Origin: Synechococcus sp. CS-1325
Lineage (GTDB): Bacteria > Cyanobacteriota > Cyanobacteriia > PCC-6307 > Cyanobiaceae
Reading direction: 5' to 3'
Length of the DNA stretch: 64,000 nucleotides
Assembly: GCA_025128135.1 (NCBI GenBank)
Contig: JAHLYW010000004.1
Location: 43,609 to 107,608, forward strand
Shown here piece by piece: positions 18,048-27,921 of the stretch; within the stretch, counting starts at the first letter, position 1; each line of letters starts with the position of its first letter. The notes beneath the pieces were generated by a model, which saw only the letters and a list, made by a program, of their open reading frames with translations, had not been told where the DNA came from and searched no databases. The position numbers and the translations under genes were made by a program.

Positions 18048-20353
18048 CGCTGCAGGGCCTCGAAGAAATCGACGCTGGAGCGGCGGGCGGCCACCTCGGC
18101 CTGCAGCCTGGTGTAAGTGGCCGCATCGATCGGCTCGAACGGCAGCCGCGGGAAGGTGGCATTGGCATCGAAGCGGGCCAGCAGGGCGGCGGAGATGTAG
18201 CCCTCGCCTGCGTCGATCGCCTTGTGGATGGCCTCTGCCAGCGGCTCGATCTCGTTCTCGCGGAACTCCACCGTGGCGGAGGTGTTGTGGGCCGTGTAGT
18301 GCTTCTGCACCTGCATGTAGAAGTCGAACTGGGCCAGCGCCGAGAAGTTGTTGATCTCCACCGCATCGGCGCCCGGGATGTTCGCCCAGCTGACTTCAGT
18401 GGGGATCTCCACCAGCCATTCGCCGCAGCGGGGATCAAAGGGGTCATCCAGCAGGCGCCCCTGCTCGTCCTTGTCGGATTGACTGGGCACGATCGTGTAG
18501 CCGTAGTCGAGGCAGGCCAGCGCCACCGGATCGTTCTTGCGGAAGGTGATGCGGCGGATGAAGCGCTGTGCCTTGGGGGGGTGCCAGCCGGGAGACGCGC
18601 CCGTGAGCAGGCTCTTGGTGCCGGCCGGTTGCACCGTGGTGCAGCGGTTGGGGCGCCGCAGACCGTGGCGGTCGCAGTAGTCCCACACCGCTTCATTGAC
18701 GATCTGCTTCCAGCGCCCCAGGTACTCCGCTTCCTGGGCCTTGAACTTCAGCCCCTGCTCCGTTTCAGGGCGGCCCTGCTCCCACCAGTTCAACCAGGGG
18801 GTGCCGAAGGCATGCACGAAGAAGTCGAACAGGCCGGTGAAGCTCACCCCCACAATCGGATCCCAGGCGCGGCTCTGGCGGTAGCGCTCCACTTCGAAGT
18901 CGTGGTTGAGCAGGCAGGCCACCGCCAGGCCGCCAGCTTTGAAGGCATCAGCCTGGGCCTGGTGATCGGCGGGATCGATCCGGTTCAGATGCACTTCCGC
19001 CAGGTTGCAGTGGAAATCAGCACCCAATATTTCACCGCATGGATTTAGACCGTATCGCCCTAATCTGTGCTCCAATTCATTATCTTCAATCTCCGGATGA
19101 TTCAGCTGTAACCAGCGCCCCGCCTCCTCGCGGCCCTGGTCCACATAGATGTCGATGAACTCGCTGCGCAGCTCCGGGGTGGTCAGCAGGTCGGCATTGG
19201 AGCGGGCGATCGCTTCGGGGGCGAACTGGATCGCCCCTTCGCCGCTCTGGAATTGCTTGACCACCGCCTCCAGCACCACCTCTTTCGAGGGGCGGCTGTG
19301 GAACACCCGGGTGTGGTTGGCCATCCGCAGCGCATCGCGCTCGGGGTCGATGCTCCAGTTGCCCTCGGCGTCCTGTTGCCAGAGGTTCTCCTTGGCGCCA
19401 GCGGCGGCTGAATCCTCCGCGGAGAACTGACGCATGCCGGCGCTGCGGCGGATGTTGCCGGCCACGATCGTGACCGCCGCCTGATCGATCAGCAGGCAGC
19501 ACTCCACCGAGCTGAGCCGGCGGCCGATCGCCTTGTTGAGGATCTGGGCCACGCGGCCGTAGAGGTCGCCCAGCTTCACCGGGTTGGCCATGCCGCCGAA
19601 GCCCTTGAGCGTTTCGCCCACCGGCCGCACGTCGGAGAGGTCCACGCTCACCGTGATCGGGGCGCCGGCGTCGAAGCGCTCGTCGCTGCTCAGCTCCAGC
19701 AGCAGCTGGTAGCTGTCGACCCAGCCGCGGCGGGTGTCGCCCACCTTGATCGACACCCGGTTGCCATCGATGCTGTGGCTGGTGGCCTCCTGGCGCGCTC
19801 CGGCGGGGGTGAGGCCGATCGGGCTGACGCCCTCGATCACCAGCTGGTTGCGGACCAGCGGCAGCCGCTCGATCAGGCGTGGCTCGATGATGGCGCCGGT
19901 GCCGCAACCCATCATCGCCAGGTCCATCATCAGACCGAAGGCTTCCCAATCCACCAGGTTGGTGGAGGTGCAGTTGTAGGCGCCGGAGAAGTTATGGCGC
20001 TGCTCGATCCAGGGGGTGCCACCGATCCACAGCCAGCGCCCCGACGGCAGCGCCTGCTGGTGCTTCTGCATGCGCCGGATCAGCTCCACTTCCTCGGCAT
20101 CGAGATGGCCCAGCTGGCGCAGACCCTCCAGGTTGCGCTCGGACACCTGATGCCAGCTTTCGCGGCCGCCTGGCGTGCGGCGGGAATAGGTGCGGTAAAA
20201 AACGGGGTTCGCCGCCGGGGCCGTGGGCGGGAAATCGGGCTCCAGCAAGCCGTTGGCACCGATCTGCCCGCCCTGCAGCCTGCCGGCACTGGCCTCCTGG
20301 CCCACCGCTGCGGCGGGATCAACCAGATCGGGGCGCGCTGGGGTGAGGGTCAC
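17966..20353 (-). CDS. nrdJ: Adenosylcobalamin-dependent ribonucleoside-triphosphate reductase (class II)
   Basis: 795 residues from the GTG at 20353; the frame is open to a TTG at 20407, but relatives begin near the chosen start. It makes dNTPs using coenzyme B12. Visible features are SGAYNCTSTNLVDW, GCGTGAIIEP, the catalytic NPCGE at 19031-19045, NRCTTVQPAGTKSLLTGASPG, and the C-terminal redox pair GCDSDKC. No intein is present. Codons around NPCGE (about 19021-19110) are strikingly AT-rich, with rare TTA, AGA, CGA, CTA and ATA, unlike the rest of the gene. Confidence 0.93.
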   Translation of the reverse strand: MTLTPARPDLVDPAAAVGQEASAGRLQGGQIGANGLLEPDFPPTAPAANPVFYRTYSRRTPGGRESWHQVSERNLEGLRQLGHLDAEEVELIRRMQKHQQALPSGRWLWIGGTPWIEQRHNFSGAYNCTSTNLVDWEAFGLMMDLAMMGCGTGAIIEPRLIERLPLVRNQLVIEGVSPIGLTPAGARQEATSHSIDGNRVSIKVGDTRRGWVDSYQLLLELSSDERFDAGAPITVSVDLSDVRPVGETLKGFGGMANPVKLGDLYGRVAQILNKAIGRRLSSVECCLLIDQAAVTIVAGNIRRSAGMRQFSAEDSAAAGAKENLWQQDAEGNWSIDPERDALRMANHTRVFHSRPSKEVVLEAVVKQFQSGEGAIQFAPEAIARSNADLLTTPELRSEFIDIYVDQGREEAGRWLQLNHPEIEDNELEHRLGRYGLNPCGEILGADFHCNLAEVHLNRIDPADHQAQADAFKAGGLAVACLLNHDFEVERYRQSRAWDPIVGVSFTGLFDFFVHAFGTPWLNWWEQGRPETEQGLKFKAQEAEYLGRWKQIVNEAVWDYCDRHGLRRPNRCTTVQPAGTKSLLTGASPGWHPPKAQRFIRRITFRKNDPVALACLDYGYTIVPSQSDKDEQGRLLDDPFDPRCGEWLVEIPTEVSWANIPGADAVEINNFSALAQFDFYMQVQKHYTAHNTSATVEFRENEIEPLAEAIHKAIDAGEGYISAALLARFDANATFPRLPFEPIDAATYTRLQAEVAARRSSVDFFEALQRYDGGELVEAGPAGCDSDKCLLPLAKP

Positions 20354-20434
20354 GGCGGAGAGGGTGGTCAGGTTGGTGAACCATAACGCCACCAGTAGGG
20401 GGTGCAAGCGCTGGCGGCCACCAGTGGCAGTGCC

Positions 20435-21733
20435 TTACTCCGCGACTGCGTTCAGCTCCACCATCGGGTGGCCGAGCGCGGCGGCCAGGGCCTGGGCAAT
20501 GCGCGATGCGGCGGACTGACACGGACCGACACCAGAGTTCCCGGGCACGGTCGGCTGGCCCTCCGCGCAGGTCTGCCCCGAGACGATGTCGGTGTTCACC
20601 ATCACCACCAGGGTGATGCCCTTCGGCTTGTAGTGCTGCACCTCAGTGTTGAAGCCCGGCAGCTCCCCCTCATGGCCGTACCAGTCGAGGGCGCGGGCGA
20701 GGCCCATGCCATAGGCCCTTGTCGGGGTCTGGGGCGCCCTTGCATCGGGCCCGAGGTAGATCGGGACGCTGAGGTCGAACGAGGCGAGGCGCTTGGCCTG
20801 GGTCGCGGCCGAGAGGATCCCCTTGCCGGTGCCGAGCGCTTCACCCCACACCAAAAGGTCGTTGAGGTTTGAGATCATCGCCCCGGCCGTCCACCCCCAC
20901 GACGGGTTCCAGTCCGTGGCATCAACCGGTTGTCTGCCCTTGACGCCCTGCAGCGTGTAGCCCCGGGCGTGCGGCTCCGCAAAGGTCGCGTCGGTGGGCA
21001 TCAGCGTGTGGTCGAGCCCCAGCGGCTTGAGGATCTGCTCAGCCAGCACCTTCTCGATGGGCTTGGCCGTGACTTGCTCGATCACCATCCCCAGCAGCAC
21101 GAGGTTGGTGTTCGAGTAGAAGACCATCTCCCCCGGTGGGAACAACGGCGCGTCCTGCTTCACAAGGTCGACGAGCTGCTGGGGCGTCCAGGGAGTATCG
21201 GGATCGGCAAAAAGCGCGTCCTGGAAGCTCTGGTTGAAGGTGTAGCTGGGGATGCCGCTGCGCATCTCGGCCAGCTGGGCCAGCGTCGCCCTGCCGTTGG
21301 GCATTCCCGGCACGTAGGTCTCGATGGGGTCGTCGAGCGAGAGCGCGCCCCGCTCGGCCAGTTGGAGCAGGGCCGTCACCGTGAAGGTCTTGGTGACGCT
21401 GCCGATGCGCTGGTTGACGTCCGCGGCCATCGGCATGGTCCTGGCCCAGTCCTCGTAGCCAAGCGTCGCCACCCAGGTGCCTTCGGCGGTCTTCACGGCC
21501 ATAACGGCGCCGGGTGCACTGGTTTCTGCGAAGGCGGCGCTGGCGGACTGGTTGAGCGCCTTGGTGGTTGCGGCGTTGAGCCCGTTCTCCACAAGCGTGA
21601 TCCTGTCACTTGCTGGCGCCGTGGTCTCTGCTGCCGGTCGGTCGGCGCCATAGACCACCGAACTCATCACCAGGGCGGTGGTGAGAGCCAGGGCTGAGAA
21701 GCGTTTGATGGTGAATGCCCCAGGTTCCCTCAA
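20435..21733 (-). CDS. Serine hydrolase of the class C beta-lactamase/DD-peptidase family
   Basis: About 432 residues if the TTG at 21733 is used; the start is uncertain because no ATG precedes the signal peptide ([20 protein letters not shown]). The active-site serine and lysine are in GSVTKTF, the Tyr of the YxN motif is in YSNTN, and the third motif appears as GHEGEL (HxG type). This pattern is shared by class C beta-lactamases, esterases and D-aminopeptidases, so resistance cannot be inferred. Two cysteines near the C-terminus (QTCAEG, GPCQSA) may form a disulfide in the periplasm. It resembles proteobacterial proteins and may have been acquired. Confidence 0.8.
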   Translation of the reverse strand: MREPGAFTIKRFSALALTTALVMSSVVYGADRPAAETTAPASDRITLVENGLNAATTKALNQSASAAFAETSAPGAVMAVKTAEGTWVATLGYEDWARTMPMAADVNQRIGSVTKTFTVTALLQLAERGALSLDDPIETYVPGMPNGRATLAQLAEMRSGIPSYTFNQSFQDALFADPDTPWTPQQLVDLVKQDAPLFPPGEMVFYSNTNLVLLGMVIEQVTAKPIEKVLAEQILKPLGLDHTLMPTDATFAEPHARGYTLQGVKGRQPVDATDWNPSWGWTAGAMISNLNDLLVWGEALGTGKGILSAATQAKRLASFDLSVPIYLGPDARAPQTPTRAYGMGLARALDWYGHEGELPGFNTEVQHYKPKGITLVVMVNTDIVSGQTCAEGQPTVPGNSGVGPCQSAASRIAQALAAALGHPMVELNAVAE

Positions 21734-21787
21734 GCTAGATCGGCTTCGCAGGCCGCTCGCCACAACCAGGGGTGGCAGGCTGGGGGG

Positions 21788-23446
21788 ATGACAGCCCAAG
21801 CCTCAGCCCCGGCCGCCCAGGCCGCCGATCCCGAGAGGGCCGCCCTGGCTGAGGCCGTGGCCCGGCGCCGCAATTTCGCGATCATTTCCCACCCCGACGC
21901 GGGCAAGACCACCCTCACCGAGAAGCTGCTGCTCTACGGCGGTGCCATTCAGCAGGCCGGGGCGGTGAAGGCCAAGGGCGAACAACGCAAGGTGACCTCC
22001 GACTGGATGGAGCTGGAGAAGCAGCGCGGCATCTCGATCACCTCCACCGTGCTCCAGTTCGACTACGACGGCAGCACGATCAACCTGCTCGATACCCCCG
22101 GCCACCAGGACTTCTCCGAGGACACCTACCGCACCCTGGCCGCCGCCGATAACGCGGTGATGCTGGAAGACGCCGCCAAGGGCCTCGAGCCCCAGACCCG
22201 CAAGCTGTTCGAGGTCTGCCGCATGCGGCGGATCCCGATCTTCACCTTCATCAACAAGATGGATCGGCCCGGGCGCGAGCCGCTGGAGCTGATCGATGAG
22301 ATCGAGAGCGAGCTGGGCCTCACCTGCTGGCCGGTGAACTGGCCGATCGGCAGCGGCGACCGCTTCCGCGGTGTGATCGACCGCCGCAGCCGCGACGTGA
22401 TCCTGTTCACCCGGGCCGAGCGGGGTCGCCAGGCCGCCGAGCGGCGCCTGGCCGCCGGCAGCCCCGAACTGGCCGATCTGGTGGAGCCGGAACTGCTGGC
22501 TCAGGCCATCGAGGAACTGGAGCTGCTCGATGGCGCCGGTGCCGACCTCGACCTGGAGCTGGTGCATGCCGGCGAGCTCAGCCCGGTGTTCTTCGGTTCG
22601 GCGATGACCAACTTCGGCGTGCATCCCTTCCTCGATGCCTTCCTTGAGCTGGCCCAGCGGCCGGTGGCCCGCACCAGCCACGACGGCCCCGTCGATCCGC
22701 TGCGGCCCGAATTCAGCGGCTTCGTCTTCAAGCTGCAGGCCAACATGGATCCCCGCCACCGCGACCGCATCGCCTTCGTGCGGGTCTGCTCGGGCCGCTT
22801 CGACAAGGACATGAGCGTGCGCCATGCCCGCAGCGGCCGCACCATCCGCCTATCCCGCCCCCAGAAGCTGTTCGGCCAGGACCGCGAGGTGGTCGAAACC
22901 GCCTACCCCGGTGATGTGATCGGCCTCAACAACCCCGGCATGTTCGCCATCGGCGACACCCTCTACGTGGGCCAGAAGGTGGAATACGAGGGCATTCCCT
23001 GCTTCAGCCCCGAAATCTTCGCCTGGTTGCGCAACCCCAACCCTTCGGCCTTCAAGAGCTTCCGCAAGGGAGTCAATGAGCTGCGCGAGGAGGGGGCGGT
23101 GCAGATCCTCTACGACACCGACGCCAGCAAGCGAGATCCGATCCTGGCCGCCGTCGGTCAGCTGCAGATGGAGGTGGTGCAGTACCGGCTGGAGAACGAA
23201 TACGGGGTGGAAACCCGGCTGGAGCCGCTGGGCTTTTCCGTGGCCCGCTGGGTGAGCGGCGGCTGGGACGCCCTTGAGGCGGTGGGCCGGATCTTCAATT
23301 GCAAAACGGTCCGGGATGCCTGGGACCGGCCGGTGCTGCTGTTCAAGAACGACTGGAACCTCAACCAGCTCAGCGCCGACCACCCCGGCCTCGGCCTGAG
23401 TGCCGTGGCGCCGGTGGTGAGCGGGGTGGAGCCGATCGCCCTCTGA
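21788..23446 (+). CDS. prfC: Peptide chain release factor 3
   Basis: 552 residues. RF3 is a GTPase that recycles RF1/RF2. The GTPase motifs are [35 protein letters not shown] and [12 protein letters not shown]. The RF3-specific parts [20 protein letters not shown] and [19 protein letters not shown] follow. The first 25 residues are Ala-rich and variable. It is divergent from the serine hydrolase with 54 bp between starts. Confidence 0.95.
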   Translation: MTAQASAPAAQAADPERAALAEAVARRRNFAIISHPDAGKTTLTEKLLLYGGAIQQAGAVKAKGEQRKVTSDWMELEKQRGISITSTVLQFDYDGSTINLLDTPGHQDFSEDTYRTLAAADNAVMLEDAAKGLEPQTRKLFEVCRMRRIPIFTFINKMDRPGREPLELIDEIESELGLTCWPVNWPIGSGDRFRGVIDRRSRDVILFTRAERGRQAAERRLAAGSPELADLVEPELLAQAIEELELLDGAGADLDLELVHAGELSPVFFGSAMTNFGVHPFLDAFLELAQRPVARTSHDGPVDPLRPEFSGFVFKLQANMDPRHRDRIAFVRVCSGRFDKDMSVRHARSGRTIRLSRPQKLFGQDREVVETAYPGDVIGLNNPGMFAIGDTLYVGQKVEYEGIPCFSPEIFAWLRNPNPSAFKSFRKGVNELREEGAVQILYDTDASKRDPILAAVGQLQMEVVQYRLENEYGVETRLEPLGFSVARWVSGGWDALEAVGRIFNCKTVRDAWDRPVLLFKNDWNLNQLSADHPGLGLSAVAPVVSGVEPIAL

Positions 23447-23517
23447 GGCGGCAGCCCGGCTGGCGTCACGGCCGCGGCCTGACTTCGCCAGAATCATTGC
23501 AACGAAAGGTAACAGCT

Positions 23518-23742
23518 TTGCCCGAGCACCACTGGCTGGTCCGGCCACGCCGCGATGGCGGCTCCGACTACGTCCACTTCCTGGCGCGTCAGGAAAACGT
23601 CGAGGTGCTCGAAGGCACCCACCTGCCCCCCCAGATGCCCCTGCTCAAGAGCCGCCACTGGCTGGCGCCCCCGGAAGCGGAGGCCCGCTGCCGTGATCTG
23701 CAGGAAACAGGTGGCTATCAGGCCTGTGATCCCCTCTTCTGA
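23518..23742 (+). CDS. Small conserved-looking hypothetical protein
   Basis: 74 residues from a TTG. AAAGGT lies 7 bp before the TTG and decides this start. The protein is basic and rich in Trp, Arg and Leu, with WLVRPRRDGGSDYVHFL and LPPQMPLLKSRHWLAPPEAEARCRDL. It resembles the short W/R-rich DUF1651-like proteins of picocyanobacteria, but I am not certain of the family. No membrane span or catalytic motif is visible. Confidence 0.6.
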   Translation: MPEHHWLVRPRRDGGSDYVHFLARQENVEVLEGTHLPPQMPLLKSRHWLAPPEAEARCRDLQETGGYQACDPLF

Positions 23743-23829
23743 ATCGTGTCGCAGCACCTGCCCTGAACCTTCCTGGGCGCCCCGCCTCGATACGCTCGGC
23801 CTATCACCCTGTTCACCGCACCGGAGGCC

Positions 23830-24537
23830 ATGACCCACGGTTCCGCCCCACCCCCTAGTGGCGCTGGTGGCTCCAGCCCCTACGAGCGGCTGGGGATCGC
23901 CCCTGATGCCAGTTTTGACGAGGTCCAGGCCGCCCGGCGCGATCGCCTCGACGCTCTCTCCGGCGATGCCCAGGCCCAGGCCCAGGTGGAAACCGCCTAC
24001 GACGCGGTGTTGATGGAGCGGCTGCGCGAGCGCCAGCAGGGCAAGGTCAGCAGTGCCGCCATGACCGCCTCGAAGCGTGAGGAGGTCAAACCGGCCATCG
24101 TTGGCCGCACCCCCTCGCGGCCCAGTCTGCCCGCCCTGCCGGCCATGCCCCAGCTGGCCGGAGCCAAGCTGAAGCTGCCGCGCCCGAGCTTCAGTCTGCC
24201 GAGCCTGGCGCTGGCCGAAGGCCGTGAACGCTGGTTCCCGCTGGTGGCCAATGGCCTGTTGATCCTGCTGCTGCTTGTGGCTCCTGCCGGCTCGGCCGAG
24301 CTGCTGCTGGCCCTGGCCACCGGGGTGACGGTGGTGAACCTGCAACGGCGCAATGGCCGCTTCCTGGCGGCGGTGGGCTGGAGCTTCGCCCTGCTCAGCC
24401 TGGGGCTGCTGCTGGGCGGCGGCCTGATGCAGCTGCTCGATCCTTCCTTGCCGCTGGGCCTGCCGATCGACGCCGAGCAGGTTCAGAGCCTGCCCGCCCT
24501 GCTGCTGCTGCTGCTGGGGGCCTTGCTGATCGCCTGA
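23830..24537 (+). CDS. CPP1-like J-domain-related membrane protein
   Basis: 235 residues. SSPYERLGIAPDASFDEVQAARRDRL (about residues 15-42) is a J-like domain without the HPD motif, so it should not stimulate Hsp70 in the usual way. A Pro-rich linker leads to three or four membrane helices (from about residue 135). This layout matches the CPP1/DUF3353 family; plant CPP1 acts as a chaperone-like protein for protochlorophyllide oxidoreductase. Whether this copy has that role is inference. Confidence 0.8.
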   Translation: MTHGSAPPPSGAGGSSPYERLGIAPDASFDEVQAARRDRLDALSGDAQAQAQVETAYDAVLMERLRERQQGKVSSAAMTASKREEVKPAIVGRTPSRPSLPALPAMPQLAGAKLKLPRPSFSLPSLALAEGRERWFPLVANGLLILLLLVAPAGSAELLLALATGVTVVNLQRRNGRFLAAVGWSFALLSLGLLLGGGLMQLLDPSLPLGLPIDAEQVQSLPALLLLLLGALLIA

Positions 24538-24539
24538 GC

Positions 24540-25454
24540 TCAGGCCACCGCCAGCTCGTTGATCAGCTCGCGCAGTTCCGCCTCCTCCACCCCATACACC
24601 TCATTGCAGAAATGGCAGGTGAGCTCGGCGCGGCCATCTTCATCAAGGATGGCGTTGAGTTCGGCCGGTCCCAGCAGCCGCAGGGCATCGACACTGCGCC
24701 GACGGGTGCAGGGGCAGTGGAAGGTGACATCCTGCTGCGCCTCGGCATCCTCCAGCAGCCTCGGGTCGAGGTCCGGGAAAATGTCTTCCAGCAGGAGGGT
24801 GAGATTGCCGGAGCAGGCCGCCAGGCGACGGCTGAATCCGCTGATCTCCCGGCAGCGCTCCTCCAGCAGCGCCACCAGGGCCGGCTCACTGGCCGCCTTC
24901 GGTAACACCTGAACCAGCACACCGCCGGCGCAACGCACGCCACTGCTGTCGATCTGCTCGCCGACGAACAGGGCGGAAGGGGTCTGCTCGGAATGGAGCA
25001 GGTAGGAGGCCACGTCATCACCGATGCCACCGCTGACCAGTTCAACGGTGCTGCTGTAGGGCTCGCCCCTGCCCTGATCGCGGACGACATGCAGGTAGCC
25101 GGTGCCGGTGGCCTTGCGGAAATCAAAGCCATGCAGCCCCGCCTCGGTCTCGATCAGGTCGAGCTCCAGCCCCGGCTCCCCCACATAGCCGCGCACGCTG
25201 CCATCCCGGCCGGCATCCACCATCAGGCCCCGCAGCGGCCCATCCGACTGGATGCGCAGGTTGACGCGGCCATGGCGCACCTTCATCGAACTGGCCAGCA
25301 GCAGGCCGGCCGTCATCGCCCGGCCCAGCAACGCCGTGGTCAGGTAGGAGAGGCCGTGACGGCGACGGGCGTAACGGGTGGTGACCGTGGTGGTTGCCGC
25401 CACCAACCGGATCCCGCCCTGGGCCGCCGTGGCCCGCACCAACTGATCGGGCAT
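24540..25454 (-). CDS. hslO: Redox-regulated chaperone Hsp33
   Basis: 304 residues. Hsp33 is a holdase switched on by oxidation of a zinc centre. The N-terminal domain has [18 protein letters not shown] and [17 protein letters not shown]. The four zinc cysteines are seen as CPC (about residue 246) and CHFC (about residue 281), giving the CxC...CxxC arrangement. The length and order are normal. It converges with the CPP1-like gene, with only 2 bp between the stops. Confidence 0.95.
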   Translation of the reverse strand: MPDQLVRATAAQGGIRLVAATTTVTTRYARRRHGLSYLTTALLGRAMTAGLLLASSMKVRHGRVNLRIQSDGPLRGLMVDAGRDGSVRGYVGEPGLELDLIETEAGLHGFDFRKATGTGYLHVVRDQGRGEPYSSTVELVSGGIGDDVASYLLHSEQTPSALFVGEQIDSSGVRCAGGVLVQVLPKAASEPALVALLEERCREISGFSRRLAACSGNLTLLLEDIFPDLDPRLLEDAEAQQDVTFHCPCTRRRSVDALRLLGPAELNAILDEDGRAELTCHFCNEVYGVEEAELRELINELAVA

Positions 25455-25469
25455 CGGCCCACCCCCAAC

Positions 25470-26126
25470 TCAGGCCATCGTACGGAGCGCCGGTAACGGT
25501 CGCAGCACCCCCTGCTCCAGCCGCCAGCCGTGGCTGATCAGGCCGCGGAACAGCTCGGGCTCGTGGGTCACCACCAGCAGCACCCGGTCGCGACTGAGCT
25601 GGCCCAGCAGCTGGAGCACCTCCTGGCGCACCGACCAGTCAAGGCCGGCGGTGGGTTCATCAAGCAGCAGCACGCGCGGATCCCGCACCAGCTGCACCGC
25701 CAGGGCCAGGCGGCGCTGCTGGCCACCGCTGAGCCGCTCCGGCGCCTGCTGAAGCGAGAGGGAGCCCAGTCCCACCTGATGCAGCACCGCCTCGATCCGC
25801 TCGGCCGGCAGCCTGCGCTGGCCGAGCTTCAGCTCCTGTCCGACGCTGAGTCCGAGGAAGTGACGTTCCGGAAACTGAAACACCAGCCCGCACAACCAGC
25901 GCCGCTGGCGGGCCTGGAGCACCGCGCCCTCCCAGAGAATCCTGCCGCTGCTCGGCTCGGCCAGGCCGCTGATCAGCTCCAGCAGGGTGGTTTTGCCGGA
26001 GCCGCTGCGCCCCGCCACCAGGGCAGGCTCTCCCGGCTTGAGGCAGAGATCCACGCCGTCAAGAACCGCCGCCGCCGCGGTGGCCGGTCGGTAGCGCAGG
26101 GCCTGGAGCTCGAGCATGGGCGGCAT
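25470..26126 (-). CDS. ABC transporter ATP-binding protein, EcfA/CbiO-like
   Basis: 218 residues. Walker A is GRSGSGKTT, the signature is LSGGQQRRLALA, Walker B is LLLDEPTAGLD, and the switch His is in VTHEP. The Q-loop region LVFQFPERHFLGLSV is of the type found in energy-coupling-factor ATPases for cobalt, nickel or vitamins. No permease or S-component is adjacent, so the substrate is unknown. The gene lies 15 bp upstream of hslO on the same strand and may be co-transcribed with it. Confidence 0.85.
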   Translation of the reverse strand: MPPMLELQALRYRPATAAAAVLDGVDLCLKPGEPALVAGRSGSGKTTLLELISGLAEPSSGRILWEGAVLQARQRRWLCGLVFQFPERHFLGLSVGQELKLGQRRLPAERIEAVLHQVGLGSLSLQQAPERLSGGQQRRLALAVQLVRDPRVLLLDEPTAGLDWSVRQEVLQLLGQLSRDRVLLVVTHEPELFRGLISHGWRLEQGVLRPLPALRTMA

Positions 26127-26185
26127 CGGGTCGCTCCAGCTTGCACGGCGTTGTTGGATGGGTGCCGATCGGTGGGCGCTTGGTG

Positions 26186-26641
26186 ATGGAGGTCAGATTT
26201 CGTGACGTGGATCCGTTCAACTGCTGGATCTGGCTGCGCTTTGCCGCACCCCCCGGCCAGGGGGAGCGCAGCTACGTGGACACCGCCTTTGAAAGCTGGT
26301 TCTTTCTGGGCAAGCTGGGCGGCTTCAACGCCGAGAACCTCCAGGTGCACGAGGAGGGTGCCGAGCTGAGCTGGATGGCCTACGACGGCGATGACGCCGA
26401 GAAGGCCCTGCCCGCCCTGATGCACAACATGGGCGAACTGGAGTATCAGGAGGACTGGGGCCGCTGCTGGATGGATCTCGGCACCAGCGACGGCCTGGCC
26501 CTCGATGTGCTGATCAATGTGCTGCGCCAGCTCGACAACGACGTGACCGAGATCGAGGAGCTGGTGATCGGCGGGGTCAACGACGACTGGCCGGTGGAGG
26601 AGCAGGAGGAGGCGATCTTCCCGCTGGGCGGCGGCCGCTGA
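26186..26641 (+). CDS. DUF3531 family protein
   Basis: 151 residues from the ATG at 26186 (MEVRFRDVDPFNCWIW). The protein is acidic and soluble, with FESWFFLGKLGGFNAENLQV, GRCWMDLGTSDGLALDVLINVLRQL and a C-terminal acidic tail. The family is conserved in cyanobacteria and plants and has no known activity. It is divergent from the ABC gene, and rsmE begins 41 bp downstream. Confidence 0.82.
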   Translation: MEVRFRDVDPFNCWIWLRFAAPPGQGERSYVDTAFESWFFLGKLGGFNAENLQVHEEGAELSWMAYDGDDAEKALPALMHNMGELEYQEDWGRCWMDLGTSDGLALDVLINVLRQLDNDVTEIEELVIGGVNDDWPVEEQEEAIFPLGGGR

Positions 26642-26682
26642 GCGGCCCGCCGGCTGGAACAGAACCCGCCACAGAAACCGCC

Positions 26683-27429
26683 ATGGCCCGGGAACTGCGC
26701 CGTCTGCTGATCGATCCGGGCCGTCTGGCCGATCGACTCGCCCTCACGGCCGAGGAAAGCCGCTATCTGACCCGGTCGCTGCGCTACCGGCCGGGGGATC
26801 GCTTCGCCGTCACCGACGGCGCCGGCCGGCTCTGGAGTGCCGTGCTGCTTGATCCACGAACCGCTGAGCTGCAGCAACCGCGCCAGCATCCACTCGAAGT
26901 GGAGCCCGCGGCCAGACCCTGCCTCTGCCTGGCCCTGGCCGTGCCCAGGCTCGATGGCGACGTGGTGATCCGCATGGCCTGCGAGCTCGGGGTCGATCAG
27001 CTCCAACCCCTGCTGGCGGCGAGAAGCTGCCCGGGGGCAGAGCGGCGGCGGGGGCGCTGGCCGGCGATCCTGCGCGAGGCCGGTGAACAGAGCGAGCGGC
27101 TCTGGCAGCCGGAGCTGGGCGAGCTGGTAGAAGCAGGAAGCTGGCTGGCCAGGCCGGTGGAGGGCCTCGCCCTGATCGCCACCACCCGCCGGCCTGATCT
27201 TCCCCTGCTCGGTTCGCTTCTGGCCGGCACTTCAGCGGGGGAAGCACCGGAGGCCCTGGCACTGGCGATCGGACCGGAGGGCGGCTGGACGCCGCAGGAG
27301 GAGGAGCTGGCCGGACAGAGCGGCTGGCGGGCGGTGAGCCTGGGGCCCCGCATCCTGCGCTGCTCCACAGCGGCGGTGGCCGGCCTGAGCCTGCTCAGCC
27401 AGTGGCGCAGCAGCCGGCACGGCTGCTGA
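26683..27429 (+). CDS. rsmE: 16S rRNA (uracil-1498-N3)-methyltransferase RsmE
   Basis: 248 residues. RsmE is a SPOUT methyltransferase acting on the small subunit rRNA. The N-terminal PUA-like part has YLTRSLRYRPGDRFAVTDG, and the knot part has ALAIGPEGGWTPQEEELA and VSLGPRILRCSTAAVAGL. The usual LRTETA is here LRCSTA, a mild deviation. Length fits. Confidence 0.93.
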   Translation: MARELRRLLIDPGRLADRLALTAEESRYLTRSLRYRPGDRFAVTDGAGRLWSAVLLDPRTAELQQPRQHPLEVEPAARPCLCLALAVPRLDGDVVIRMACELGVDQLQPLLAARSCPGAERRRGRWPAILREAGEQSERLWQPELGELVEAGSWLARPVEGLALIATTRRPDLPLLGSLLAGTSAGEAPEALALAIGPEGGWTPQEEELAGQSGWRAVSLGPRILRCSTAAVAGLSLLSQWRSSRHGC

Positions 27430-27431
27430 AC

Positions 27432-27794
27432 TCAGCCCCGGGTGAGGCTGGTGGCGATCGCCTTGAAGCCGGCCAGGTTGGCGCCGGGGAGGCGGCGGGG
27501 CTGGGCCAGGGCACCGGAGGGAATCAGCAGCTCCGGGGCAAAGGTGACCGTTGAGGGGGCCGGACGGTTCTCCTGATCGCGGCGCAGCTCGGCGGCGATC
27601 GCCTCCGCGGTGGTGGGGCCAGGGGCCGGAGCGGGGCTGGCTGCCGGTGCCGGGCTGGCGACAGGCTCGGCTGGGAGCACCGGGCTCTCTGCAGCTGGGG
27701 AAAGCGGAGCCTGGGGCGCCACGGAGGCGGGAGCCGGCTTGGCGCCGTCGCCACCGAGGTCAAGGAAAAAGGAACCTTTGCGGTTGAACACCAT
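27432..27794 (-). CDS. Hypothetical Pro/Ala-rich small protein
   Basis: 120 residues starting MVFNRKGSFFLDLGGDG. A Pro/Ala-rich linker covers about residues 20-60. The C-terminal half (TTAEAIAAELRRDQENRP through PRRLPGANLAGFKAIA) has conserved-looking helices. No known domain, signal peptide or membrane span is seen. The short spacing to rsmE is convergent (2 bp). Confidence 0.65.
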   Translation of the reverse strand: MVFNRKGSFFLDLGGDGAKPAPASVAPQAPLSPAAESPVLPAEPVASPAPAASPAPAPGPTTAEAIAAELRRDQENRPAPSTVTFAPELLIPSGALAQPRRLPGANLAGFKAIATSLTRG

Positions 27795-27921
27795 GGCGTC
27801 GGCCCTGTGTGGCAGTGGCTTCGATTATCCGTCGCGTCCCCTCCGCCCGGCCGCCGGCTTAGGGGTGTGCAACAGAACAGGCGCCGACCACACTGGCAGG
27901 CGTCGCTGCACCGATGGCCCG

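Noticed and set aside
19031-19045. Intein in NrdJ
   Set aside because: The protein runs through NPCGE without insertion; only an AT-rich scar is seen.
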